A stretch of 35,032 nucleotides of DNA from CAZPMC01 sp964587755. GTDB taxonomy: Bacteria; Bacillota; Clostridia; Acetivibrionales; DTU013. This document shows positions 16,219 to 23,889 of this stretch, piece after piece. The DNA lies in NCBI GenBank assembly GCA_964587755.1, contig CAZPMC010000022.1:1-35032 (forward strand), read 5' to 3'. Position numbers and translations under genes: made by a program. Under the pieces are notes generated by a model, which was not told the DNA's origin, did not search any database, and was given only the letters and a program-made list of their open reading frames with translations. Each line of letters begins with the position of its first letter. Positions within the stretch are counted from its first letter, which is position 1.

Positions 16219-17883
16219 TCAAATGTCCTTAAAGATTGCGCCTTCACTGGCAGAAGTAACAAGCTTTGAATATCTCTTAAGATATCCGCCGACCTTGCGT
16301 TTAGGTGCACCCTTCCATGCAGCCCGTCTTCTTTCGATTTCATCTTCATCCACAAGAAGCGTCAATGTACGTCCCGGTACATCTATGGAAATCATATCAC
16401 CATCTTCTACAAGGCTAAGCAATCCGCCCTCTGCTGCCTCCGGTGAAATATGACCAACCACAGCACCACGTGACACTCCGGAGAATCTTCCGTCTGTGAT
16501 AAGTGCTACATGACCGTCCAACCCTTGCCCGGCCAATAGTGCGGTCGGTGTAAGCATTTCCTGCATTCCGGGACCACCCTTCGGCCCTTCATACCTAATG
16601 ACTACAACCTCTCCCTTTTTCACCTCTCCTTTCAATATGCCTTGTGCTGCATCCTCTTCACTTTCGAAAATATGAGCCGGTCCGGTATGTTTAAGCATGT
16701 GCTCGAGTACTGCCCCTTGCTTAATAATAGCACCATCCGGGCACAGATTACCCCTGAGCACAGCCAGACCACCTTCTTTTCTCCATGGATTGTCAAATTT
16801 ACGAATCACTGTACCATCAGCGCCACGGCTTGAAGCCAAAACTTCAGACAGCTTTTTGTTAGTTACTCCGACAGTGTCGCCATGGATCAGACCGTTATCA
16901 TACAACTCCTTGAGTATTGCAGAAATTCCGCCTGCATCGTAAAGATCCTCCATATATACAGGAGCTGCTGGTTGAATTTTGCACAACTGGGGAGTGGTGT
17001 GACTGATTTCATCTACATAAGAAAGATCTATTTTTTTGCCAAGCTCATGTGCAATAGCCGGTAAATGAAGCAATGTGTTAGTCGAGCAACCGATAGCCAT
17101 TTCTGTGCGCAAAGCGTTTTCAAATGCATCGTCCGTTAAAATATCACTAGGACGCCGATTTGCCTTCAGTACCTCCATCACTTGAACTCCAGCCATCTTA
17201 GCCAATCTTCTTCTCTCTGCTGAAACCGCCAAAATAGTCCCATTGCCCGGCAGTGCAAGACCCAGAGTTTCTGTAAGGCAATTCATGGAGTTTGCAGTAT
17301 ACATACCTGCACAAGAACCGCAACCAGGACATGCATGATTCTCGATTTCCTTTATTTGTTCATCTGTATACTCTCCAATGCTGTGTTTGCCTACTGCTTC
17401 GGTCAAGTCGGTGCCCGCTATCCTTTTGCCTTCAAATTTGCCTGCCAGCATCGGACCGCCGCTTACAAATATACAAGGCAGATTTAACCTGCAGGCCGCC
17501 ATTAGCATACCCGGAACAATCTTATCGCAATTAGGAATAAAGACAATCGCATCCAAAGGATTTGCTATCAGCATTGCTTCAATGCTGTCTGCAATGAGCT
17601 CCCGGCTTGGAAGGGAATACTTCATCCCCATATGATCCATTGCAATAGCATCGCAAACGCCTATTGTATTGAATTCAAAAGGTACTCCTCCCGCCATGCG
17701 GATCCCGGCCTTTACAGCATCTGCAATATCATCAAGATGGATATGCCCTGGAATCAAATCGCTCTTTGAATTAACTACTGCTACAAATGGTCTTTCCATT
17801 TCATAATCAGTTATGTTCATACCCTTAAGCATTGCACGCTGCGGCAGCGTAAGTGGTCCTTTTTTGATAATATCACTACGCAT
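16219..17883 (-). CDS. ilvD: IlvD/Edd-family dehydratase (dihydroxy-acid dehydratase type)
   Basis: The 554-residue protein is full length and closely follows IlvD: GHIHLDDIADAVKAGIRMAG, FNTIGVCDAIAMDHMGMKYS, cluster-ligand cysteine C119 in IPNCDKI, ACPGCGSCAGMYTANSMNC (185-202) and the catalytic serine region TDGRFSGVSRGAVVGH. Family enzymes remove water from 2,3-dihydroxy acids to give 2-oxo acids through a [4Fe-4S] or [2Fe-2S] cluster. IlvD does this in valine/isoleucine synthesis; relatives act on sugar acids. There are no ilvB, ilvN, ilvC or leu genes here, and it lies between a beta-hydroxyacid dehydrogenase and a VOC protein, so a catabolic role on another dihydroxy acid is as likely as branched-chain synthesis. 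AAAGGAG precedes ATG 17883. Confidence 0.88.
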   Translation of the reverse strand: MRSDIIKKGPLTLPQRAMLKGMNITDYEMERPFVAVVNSKSDLIPGHIHLDDIADAVKAGIRMAGGVPFEFNTIGVCDAIAMDHMGMKYSLPSRELIADSIEAMLIANPLDAIVFIPNCDKIVPGMLMAACRLNLPCIFVSGGPMLAGKFEGKRIAGTDLTEAVGKHSIGEYTDEQIKEIENHACPGCGSCAGMYTANSMNCLTETLGLALPGNGTILAVSAERRRLAKMAGVQVMEVLKANRRPSDILTDDAFENALRTEMAIGCSTNTLLHLPAIAHELGKKIDLSYVDEISHTTPQLCKIQPAAPVYMEDLYDAGGISAILKELYDNGLIHGDTVGVTNKKLSEVLASSRGADGTVIRKFDNPWRKEGGLAVLRGNLCPDGAIIKQGAVLEHMLKHTGPAHIFESEEDAAQGILKGEVKKGEVVVIRYEGPKGGPGMQEMLTPTALLAGQGLDGHVALITDGRFSGVSRGAVVGHISPEAAEGGLLSLVEDGDMISIDVPGRTLTLLVDEDEIERRRAAWKGAPKRKVGGYLKRYSKLVTSASEGAIFKDI

Positions 17884-17898
17884 TTCTTTCTCCTTTCA

Positions 17899-18771
17899 TC
17901 ACTTCAAATTGTATTTTTCCATTACCTCGATAATAACTGAAGGATCTTTTTTAGCCAGCCCCTCAGCCATTGCGGTATCATACGGCTCCTTGGCTTTTAC
18001 GGTTATAGGTATTTCACAGCCGACCTCTTTTGCCATATCCAGAATCAAATTGTAGTCCTTTACCATAAGTTCAACACCAGAGGGAGATTCAAAGTCACGT
18101 GGAATGATATAACGTTCCACAGAGCGCTCTAACATCCAGCTGCGCCCCCAGGAGGTTTGAAGAACCTTATAAAGAGATGATAAATCAATTCCTGCTTTCT
18201 CGGCAAGCAGCATAGCTTCGCATACAACAGCCTGGTTTACCCATGTTAGCAGTTGATTGATAAGCTTAGCTTTTTGGCCTGTCCCGGAAGGACCCATGTG
18301 TCGAATATTGTTACCACACATGTTATATAACGGCATTGCCTTTTCAAATGCATCCTTGTCACCACCTACCATGATGGCAAGCGTACCTGCCTTTGCACCG
18401 GCAGAGCCTCCGCTTACAGGACTGTCCAGGAAGTATGCCCCTTTTTCTGCCAGCATACTGCTTATGGCTATTGCAGAGTTAGGTGAAATTGTGCTAAAAT
18501 CGATTACAATCGTGCCTTCATTGACATGTTCAGCTATTTCAGAAGTAACCGCTTTGACTGCAGGATCGGATGTCAAGTTCATACAGATAAAATCACTGTT
18601 TTTGACTGCATCTCTAATAGAAGATTGTAAAGCCGCGCCTTTTTCGACCAAATAGTTAACATGGGGCTTATTGGGGGTACGGTTCCAAATCTTAATATCC
18701 CCGTTTTTAATGAGGATGTTTTCGGCCATTCCTACTCCCATTTCGCCAATTCCAATAAAAGAAATATTCAT
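17899..18771 (-). CDS. beta-hydroxyacid dehydrogenase (3-hydroxyisobutyrate/tartronate semialdehyde type)
   Basis: The 290-residue enzyme oxidises a 3-hydroxy acid to its semialdehyde or the reverse. An N-terminal Rossmann domain has GIGEMGVGMAENIL (7-20) and NRTPNK after the second strand, where the Arg suggests NADP(H). The substrate signature DSPVSGGSAGAKAGT is at 116-130, and the catalytic Lys K169 with N172 sits in GQKAKLINQ. The family includes 3-hydroxyisobutyrate, tartronate semialdehyde, 2-hydroxymethylglutarate and sulfolactaldehyde enzymes; which one cannot be settled by eye. AGAGGAG precedes ATG 18771. The gap to ilvD is 15 nt, so the two are surely co-transcribed. Its own promoter lies in the 138-bp spacer before it. 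Confidence 0.87.
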   Translation of the reverse strand: MNISFIGIGEMGVGMAENILIKNGDIKIWNRTPNKPHVNYLVEKGAALQSSIRDAVKNSDFICMNLTSDPAVKAVTSEIAEHVNEGTIVIDFSTISPNSAIAISSMLAEKGAYFLDSPVSGGSAGAKAGTLAIMVGGDKDAFEKAMPLYNMCGNNIRHMGPSGTGQKAKLINQLLTWVNQAVVCEAMLLAEKAGIDLSSLYKVLQTSWGRSWMLERSVERYIIPRDFESPSGVELMVKDYNLILDMAKEVGCEIPITVKAKEPYDTAMAEGLAKKDPSVIIEVMEKYNLK

Positions 18772-18799
18772 ATGCTTCTCCTCTCTTTTTATTGATAAT

Positions 18800-18815
18800 A
18801 TTTTATGTAAATACC
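18800..18815 (-). promoter_or_regulatory. leader motif shared with the tryptophanase-like gene
   Basis: The plus-strand bases ATTTTATGTAAATACC lie just upstream of the dehydrogenase ribosome binding site and downstream of the predicted promoter. Nearly the same bases, ATTTTATGTTATACC, occupy the same relative place before the tryptophanase-like gene (20320-20334). It could be an operator or a transcript element. Confidence 0.35.
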
Positions 18816-18876
18816 ATCACCTCGGGAGGCTTAGTACGTACATGCAAGGGTTACCGGTCGCAGCATAGATGTAACG

Positions 18877-18905
18877 ATTATATTCAATTTTTCAAGATAA
18901 GTAAA
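18877..18905 (-). promoter_or_regulatory. internal promoter for the dehydrogenase-ilvD operon
   Basis: On the minus strand TTTACT (18905-18900) and a perfect TATAAT (18882-18877) are 17 nt apart. It lies directly behind the tryptophanase-like stop codon and about 105 nt before the dehydrogenase start. So the cluster may be read both from the far upstream promoter and from here. The -35 matches consensus at four of six bases. Confidence 0.5.
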
Positions 18906-18909
18906 AGGG

Positions 18910-20298
18910 CTATTCAATGGGTTCGAGTGTCGCCTGGAAGTGCCTCAAAATAGGTGGCTCCCAAGTGATCCGATATCCACGCTTAATTTCATGAGCTCTT
19001 GATTTAATATTAATAAGAGCTTCAGCAATAATATCCAAATGAGCTTGTGTGTAAACTCTACGTGGGATTGCAAGCCGTGAAAATTCAAATTCTGAGCGAA
19101 GCTGTTTGCCTGTGTCGGGATCGTTACCCAGCATATAGGACCCGATTTCAGAGGTGCGAATACCTGCTTCCTTATACAATTCAACACCGAGCACCTGTGC
19201 CGGGAATTCATAATAAGGTATCTGCGGAAACATTCTTGCTGCATCTACAAATACACCGTGTCCACCAACAGGCGACTGATAGGCTATGCCTGCATCATCA
19301 AGACGGGATGCCAGATATTCCATCTGTCCGATACGGTATGCCAGGAAGTATTCATCAATACCTTCATACAGACCGATGGCCAATGCCTCTAAATCACGTC
19401 CACTCAAGCCTCCGTAAGTGATAAAGCCTTCATAGCTGATACAATTTGCTTTGACTTTGGGAATCATTTGAGATTGGGAATCTTTGATGCCAATTATTCC
19501 ACCCATATTGACTATTGCGTCTTTTTTAGCCGACATGGTAAACATATCTGCATAAGAAAACATTTTTCTGATAATTTCTTTTATGCTCATATTCTTGCAA
19601 GCTTCCTCACGCTGCTTTACAAAATATGCATTTTCAGCAAAGCGGGCAGCATCAATGCACAGAGGAATATTATACTTCCTGCATACCTCGGACACATTCT
19701 TCATGTTCTCAATAGATACGGGTTGTCCGCCAGCGGAGTTGTTGGTGATGGTCATAACAACCAATCCTATATTTTCGGGACCACGTTCTTGTATGATTTT
19801 TTCCATTTTTTCAACATCCATATTGCCTTTAAACGGCGCTTTGCGTGTAGGATCCTTTGCTTCCTCTACAACACAGTCTACGGCACGGGCACCGGATAAT
19901 TCTACATGAGCTCTGGTGGTGTCAAAAAACATATTGGAAATTGCAAATTTTCCTTTGCACAAAACAGTGGGGAAAAGAACTTTTTCAGCAGCACGGCCTT
20001 GGTGAACAGGTTGAATATAATCATATCCGAAAATATCTTTAGCTGCTTCTACCAGCCTAAAGTAACTGTTTGCACCTGCGTAAGCCTCATCACCTCTCAT
20101 AATCCCGGCCCACTGCCCGGTACTCATTGCATTTGTACCTGAATCTGTTAGAAGATCTATGTAGCAATCTTCTGCCTTTAGGTTAAACAGATTGTATTTC
20201 GCTTCCTTGATTTTTTCTTTTCTTTCCTCGGGACTAAGCATTTTGATAGTTTCCACCATCTTGATTCTAAACGGTTCAGGAACGTACCTAACAGCCAT
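18910..20298 (-). CDS. tnaA: tryptophanase / tyrosine phenol-lyase family PLP lyase, tryptophanase-like
   Basis: The 462-residue enzyme is a fold type I PLP beta-eliminating lyase. Family marks are PEPFRIK (8-13), DLLTDSGTNAMS (48-59), GDEAYAG with the catalytic Tyr (Y73), HQGR (99-102), NNSAGGQPVS (186-195) and the PLP lysine K259 in MSAKKDA. Residues separating the two enzymes point to tryptophan indole-lyase: Asp126 in FFDTT (Thr in tyrosine phenol-lyase), Ile385 in SEIGS (Arg in the phenol-lyase) and His453 in LRHF. The predicted reaction is L-tryptophan to indole, pyruvate and ammonia, but the gene neighbours suggest it may act on another amino acid. AGGAGG lies 9 nt before ATG 20298. 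No tnaC-like leader or Trp permease is nearby. Confidence 0.85.
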   Translation of the reverse strand: MAVRYVPEPFRIKMVETIKMLSPEERKEKIKEAKYNLFNLKAEDCYIDLLTDSGTNAMSTGQWAGIMRGDEAYAGANSYFRLVEAAKDIFGYDYIQPVHQGRAAEKVLFPTVLCKGKFAISNMFFDTTRAHVELSGARAVDCVVEEAKDPTRKAPFKGNMDVEKMEKIIQERGPENIGLVVMTITNNSAGGQPVSIENMKNVSEVCRKYNIPLCIDAARFAENAYFVKQREEACKNMSIKEIIRKMFSYADMFTMSAKKDAIVNMGGIIGIKDSQSQMIPKVKANCISYEGFITYGGLSGRDLEALAIGLYEGIDEYFLAYRIGQMEYLASRLDDAGIAYQSPVGGHGVFVDAARMFPQIPYYEFPAQVLGVELYKEAGIRTSEIGSYMLGNDPDTGKQLRSEFEFSRLAIPRRVYTQAHLDIIAEALINIKSRAHEIKRGYRITWEPPILRHFQATLEPIE

Positions 20299-20319
20299 AA
20301 CTCTACTCCTCCTATAAAG

Positions 20320-20334
20320 ATTTTATGTTATACC
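20320..20334 (-). promoter_or_regulatory. leader motif before the tryptophanase-like gene
   Basis: ATTTTATGTTATACC on the plus strand, directly upstream of the AGGAGG of the tryptophanase-like gene, is the partner of the motif at 18800-18815. The 317-bp spacer 20299-20624 otherwise holds the direct repeats at 20488-20540 and the regulator promoter at 20566-20594; I find no convincing promoter for the minus-strand gene. Confidence 0.35.
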
Positions 20335-20487
20335 CCGGTCATCTCAACGACTAGCGGTCGGTACTGACATCCTTACTTATTTGATATATAATTATTAATG
20401 AAGCAATTTCTGTTATTTCCGGTAAAGCATTTTCTTAGATTGGTTTAAGTTCACGCTCTAATGCGATAGGAGTCCGTTGTCAAAAAA

Positions 20488-20540
20488 TATTTTATCTTAG
20501 TAATAGTTTTCTGTGTTAATATTATTTTATCGTAATAATA
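20488..20540. promoter_or_regulatory. paired direct repeats, candidate operators of the divergent regulator
   Basis: TATTTTATCTTAGTAATA (20488-20505) and TATTTTATCGTAATAATA (20523-20540) agree at 16 of 18 positions and start 35 bp apart, a little over three helical turns. They lie upstream of the regulator's -35 box and between the two divergent genes. GTTGTCAA at 20476 and TTGTCAAC at 20546 flank the pair. AT-richness makes chance similarity possible. Confidence 0.45.
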
Positions 20541-20565
20541 ATTTATTGTCAACGCGAATATTCTA

Positions 20566-20594
20566 TTGAATTAAAAAATTTTTTAGGATATAAT
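20566..20594 (+). promoter_or_regulatory. promoter of the YheO-type regulator
   Basis: TTGAAT (20566-20571) and a perfect TATAAT (20589-20594) are 17 nt apart; the ATG of the regulator is 31 nt beyond. Confidence 0.7.
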
Positions 20595-20624
20595 AATTAT
20601 CCATTATATTGAGAGGTGTTTATT

Positions 20625-21311
20625 ATGATAAATAAAGTATTAGAGCATTATAAAATTTTGGTGGATTTTCTAGGGAAAGCTCTTGGTCCTGATTATGAGA
20701 TAGCTCTTCACGACCTTAAAGACACCTCCAATTCTATCATAGCCATAGCTAATTCCCATATAAGCGGCAGAACCATTGGTGCTCCTCTTACTAATAAAAT
20801 GCTGCAGATACTGGCTGAGGAAGGTTATAAGAATACGAATTATATAACCCACTATGCCGGCATTTCATCAGGAAAAAAACCTTTGCGTTCCAATACTTTT
20901 TTTCTAAAGGATGAGCATGGGAAGCCCTTTGGTTTACTATGTATTATTTTCGATGACACACGATACAATAAAGTTATCGATGATATCCTAAAGCTTTGTC
21001 ACCCGGACGAATTTGTACATCACAACACTTTACTTGGGCGCTTAACCATACAAATTCCCCCTGAGGAACAGAGCGATGCTGAGGTTTTCCCCAATTCCAT
21101 CACAGATGTAATGGAAAACATCGTCAGCACAGTGATTGATGAAAACCATATCCCGGCCGACAGGCTCACTCAGGAAGAAAAGCTGCAAATTGTAGATATT
21201 CTTAATAAGAAAGGTGTCTTTTCATTTAAGGGTGCAGTAAGCTATGTGGCTAATAAACTGTGCTGCTCAGAAGCCAGTATATATCGTTATCTCTCAAAGC
21301 TATCCAAGTAA
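20625..21311 (+). CDS. YheO/DauR-type PAS-HTH transcriptional regulator
   Basis: The 228-residue protein has the two YheO parts: an N-terminal PAS-like sensor (about 5-120, beginning DFLGKALGPDYEIALHDLKD, with IAIANSHISGRTIGAPLTN and KPFGLLCIIFDDT) and a C-terminal helix-turn-helix (about 165-228, ending ASIYRYLSKLSK). The best known relative, DauR, represses D-arginine catabolism; other members sit beside amino-acid catabolic genes. It is divergent from the tryptophanase-like gene, so it probably senses that pathway's substrate and controls the minus-strand cluster and itself. ATG 20625 is chosen for GAGAGG 8 nt upstream rather than the GTG at 20616, which overlaps that site. Confidence 0.85.
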   Translation: MINKVLEHYKILVDFLGKALGPDYEIALHDLKDTSNSIIAIANSHISGRTIGAPLTNKMLQILAEEGYKNTNYITHYAGISSGKKPLRSNTFFLKDEHGKPFGLLCIIFDDTRYNKVIDDILKLCHPDEFVHHNTLLGRLTIQIPPEEQSDAEVFPNSITDVMENIVSTVIDENHIPADRLTQEEKLQIVDILNKKGVFSFKGAVSYVANKLCCSEASIYRYLSKLSK

Positions 21312-21358
21312 ATAAAAACTTCTATAATAATCCATAAAAAACATATTAAATTCAATTA

Positions 21359-21388
21359 TTGACAATGCCTTCACTCTATGTTTATAAT
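21359..21388 (+). promoter_or_regulatory. promoter of the polyamine transport operon
   Basis: TTGACA (21359-21364) and TATAAT (21383-21388), both consensus, are 18 nt apart. It lies 67 nt before the regulator start, inside the 143-bp spacer. Confidence 0.75.
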
Positions 21389-21401
21389 AAATTGCTTTGC
21401 G

Positions 21402-21429
21402 TGTTTAGTGATTGTAAACAAATTGTTTA
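21402..21429. promoter_or_regulatory. overlapping palindromes, candidate operator of the XRE-cupin regulator
   Basis: TAAACAAATTGTTTA (21415-21429) is a perfect 7-bp inverted repeat around one base. It overlaps a second dyad, TGTTTA-N7-TAAACA (21402-21420). Both lie just past the -10 box, where a bound repressor would block transcription of the operon. Confidence 0.6.
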
Positions 21430-21454
21430 GTATTTTAGTTTTTAGGGTGAAAAT

Positions 21455-21994
21455 ATGAATCTTGGTAATAAGATTAAAATGCTTAGAATTAAAAATGGTT
21501 TGACACAAGAGGAGCTGGCCAACAGGACTGAGCTTTCAAAAGGATTTATCTCTCAGATTGAGCGGGAGCTTACTTCCCCGTCAATTGCCACACTGGTGGA
21601 TTTGCTCCAATGCCTTGGTACAAACCTGAAGGATTTTTTCAATGATACTATTGATGAAAAGATTGTCTTTCGAAAAGAAGACGTTTTTGTCAAGGATAAC
21701 AATGAATTAGGCCACTCAATCCGGTGGATTGTACCCGACTCCCAGAAAAACTGTATGGAGCCCATACTGGTCACCTTAGCAGCGGGAGGAAGCTCCGAGG
21801 TAGACGACCCCCATGAGGGTGAGGAGTTTGGGTATGTGCTTCAGGGAAGTGTCAATATATACCTGGGAAGCATGAAGTTTAAAGCAAAGAAAGACGAATG
21901 CTTTTACTTTAAGCCAAACGTCGTCCATTATATATCAAACGCGGGTAAAACAGAGGCGAAGCTTTTGTGGGTTTCAAGCCCTCCCAGCTTTTAA
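21455..21994 (+). CDS. potR: XRE-cupin transcriptional regulator of polyamine uptake
   Basis: The 179-residue protein has an N-terminal XRE helix-turn-helix (about 5-60; LTQEELANRTELSKGFISQI) and a C-terminal cupin (about 105-175) with the DDPHEGEEFGYVLQG metal/ligand motif and FKPNVVHYISN. This is the layout of regulators such as PuuR and the one leading potABCD operons in Firmicutes; the cupin probably binds a polyamine or related ligand. AGGGTGA lies 4 nt before the ATG. It is first in the operon, 24 nt ahead of potA, with a palindrome between promoter and start that suggests self-repression. The symbol is by analogy with other Firmicutes operons. Confidence 0.85.
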   Translation: MNLGNKIKMLRIKNGLTQEELANRTELSKGFISQIERELTSPSIATLVDLLQCLGTNLKDFFNDTIDEKIVFRKEDVFVKDNNELGHSIRWIVPDSQKNCMEPILVTLAAGGSSEVDDPHEGEEFGYVLQGSVNIYLGSMKFKAKKDECFYFKPNVVHYISNAGKTEAKLLWVSSPPSF

Positions 21995-22018
21995 TCAGAC
22001 TTAAAAGGAGAGTTGACT

Positions 22019-23068
22019 ATGTCAAAGCATATTATTGAATTAGTTAATTTGTCAAAAAGCTTCGGCGGTCAAGAGGTCTTGAAGGGTATTAACCTTTATA
22101 TCCGCCAAAACGAATTTATAACATTGCTCGGGCCAAGCGGCTGCGGAAAGACAACCACTCTCAGACTGATTGGCGGCTTTGAGACGCCTACCTCCGGCGC
22201 TGTCCTTTTCGATGGTGTGGACATAACCAACGTACCGCCTTATCAGAGAAAGGTGAACACTGTCTTTCAAAAGTATGCCCTTTTCCCGCATATGAATATC
22301 TTTGAAAACATAGCCTTTGGCCTTAAAATAAAAAAGCTTGATAAGCATGTTATTAAAGATAAGGTTGAGCATGCTTTAAAAATGGTCAACCTAAAAGGCT
22401 TTGACAAAAGGTCGGTAGACTCCTTAAGCGGCGGCCAGCAGCAAAGAGTCGCCATTGCCCGTGCTCTTGTCAACGAGCCTGAGGTTTTGCTTTTGGACGA
22501 GCCATTAGGTGCTCTTGACTTGAAGCTTAGAAAGGAAATGCAGCTTGAGCTGAAAAATATGCAAAAAAGACTCGGAATAACCTTTATATATGTAACCCAC
22601 GACCAGGAAGAAGCCCTTACCATGTCGGATACAATAGTAGTTATGCATGAGGGTATCATACAGCAGATTGGTACTCCTCAGGATATATACAACGAGCCAA
22701 AGAACGCTTTTGTAGCTGACTTTATCGGTGAGAGCAATATCATAGACGGTATTATGCTCAGGGACTACCGGGTTGTTTTTGCAGATCATGAATTTGACTG
22801 TGTTGACAAAGGCTTCGGGGAGAACGAGGCTGTTGACGTGGTTATCCGTCCCGAGGACATTAAGCTCATGCGTGAAAATGAGAATCTTGTGCAGGGCTAT
22901 GTAAAATCCGTTATATTCAAAGGCGTTCATTATGAAATGCAAATATTGAGCGAAGACGGCTACAACTGGATTGTGCATAGTACATTAATGGAACCTGTAG
23001 GCTCAAAGGTCGGACTTAAGATACAGCCTGAAGATATACAAATAATGAAAAAGGTGCAAACATCATGA
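22019..23068 (+). CDS. potA: spermidine/putrescine ABC transporter ATPase
   Basis: The 349-residue ATPase energises polyamine uptake on the inner face of the membrane. It shows Walker A GPSGCGKTT near residue 38, the Q-loop, the ABC signature LSGGQQQR, Walker B LLLDEPLGALD and the H-loop in YVTHDQEEAL. A C-terminal TOBE_2 regulatory domain follows (about 275-345). ATG 22019 has AAGGAG 8 nt upstream; the in-frame TTG two codons earlier has none. Its TGA overlaps the potB start as ATGA, so the subunits are translationally coupled. Confidence 0.94.
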   Translation: MSKHIIELVNLSKSFGGQEVLKGINLYIRQNEFITLLGPSGCGKTTTLRLIGGFETPTSGAVLFDGVDITNVPPYQRKVNTVFQKYALFPHMNIFENIAFGLKIKKLDKHVIKDKVEHALKMVNLKGFDKRSVDSLSGGQQQRVAIARALVNEPEVLLLDEPLGALDLKLRKEMQLELKNMQKRLGITFIYVTHDQEEALTMSDTIVVMHEGIIQQIGTPQDIYNEPKNAFVADFIGESNIIDGIMLRDYRVVFADHEFDCVDKGFGENEAVDVVIRPEDIKLMRENENLVQGYVKSVIFKGVHYEMQILSEDGYNWIVHSTLMEPVGSKVGLKIQPEDIQIMKKVQTS

Positions 23069-23889
23069 AAAAAACCTGGTCCACATACCCATATATTATT
23101 TGGATGCTGATTTTTATTCTGGTGCCGATGATTTTGATATTGTATTACGGTTTGACTATAAGTACATCCTCAGGAACAGTATTTGCACTGGATAATTTTA
23201 GAAAGCTTATGCAGCCTCTGTATCTGAAAGTAATGCTAAGATCCCTTTCACTTGCTGTGATAAGCACTGTCATTTGCTTGATAGTAGGCTACCCTGCGGC
23301 TATGATATTGTCGTCAAGGGATTTAAGCAGAAAAAGTCAGTTGGTCCTGCTGTTTGTTATCCCTATGTGGATGAACTTTTTGCTGCGCACCTATGCATGG
23401 CTGACACTGCTCGAGAGAAACGGTCTTATCAACAATTTCCTTGGTGCGGTAGGCCTTCCTAAAATAGATATTCTCTACACCGATATTGCAGTTATGCTTG
23501 GTATGGTCTATAATTTTCTGCCCTTTATGGTGCTGCCGATTTTTTCTGTCATGAGTAAAATTGACAAAAGCATTATTGAGGCTGCAGAAGACTTAGGCGC
23601 CAATTCCTTTACTGTTTTCAGGAAGATTACCCTGCCTCTGAGCCTGCCAGGTGTTGTAACCGGTATTACAATGGTTTTCATGCCTGCTTTGACGACCTTT
23701 GTCATTTCAAAGCTTTTAGGCGGCAGTCAGTATACCCTCATCGGAAATCTGATAGAGGACCAGTTCATGCGGGTTTATGACTGGAATTTCGGCTCAGCAC
23801 TCTCAATCGTTATGATGGCCCTTATTTTGCTGAGCTTGGCTGTAATGTCCCGTTTTGACAATGAGGAAGTAGGAGGTGGACTGTTTTGA
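23065..23889 (+). CDS. potB: spermidine/putrescine ABC transporter permease PotB
   Basis: The 274-residue permease has six membrane segments and the BPD_transp_1 EAA loop with IEAAEDLGANSFTVFRKITL around residues 168-190, the contact site for PotA. It forms the channel with PotC. The start overlaps the potA stop by 4 nt, and its own stop overlaps the potC start by 4 nt. Length and topology are normal for the family. Confidence 0.93.
   Translation: MKKTWSTYPYIIWMLIFILVPMILILYYGLTISTSSGTVFALDNFRKLMQPLYLKVMLRSLSLAVISTVICLIVGYPAAMILSSRDLSRKSQLVLLFVIPMWMNFLLRTYAWLTLLERNGLINNFLGAVGLPKIDILYTDIAVMLGMVYNFLPFMVLPIFSVMSKIDKSIIEAAEDLGANSFTVFRKITLPLSLPGVVTGITMVFMPALTTFVISKLLGGSQYTLIGNLIEDQFMRVYDWNFGSALSIVMMALILLSLAVMSRFDNEEVGGGLF

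Noticed and set aside
18772..20624. A known riboswitch, T-box or tnaC-type leader in the two cluster spacers
   Set aside because: I looked for T-box (AGGGTGGNACCGCG), TPP and other class cores and for a Trp-containing leader peptide; none fits.
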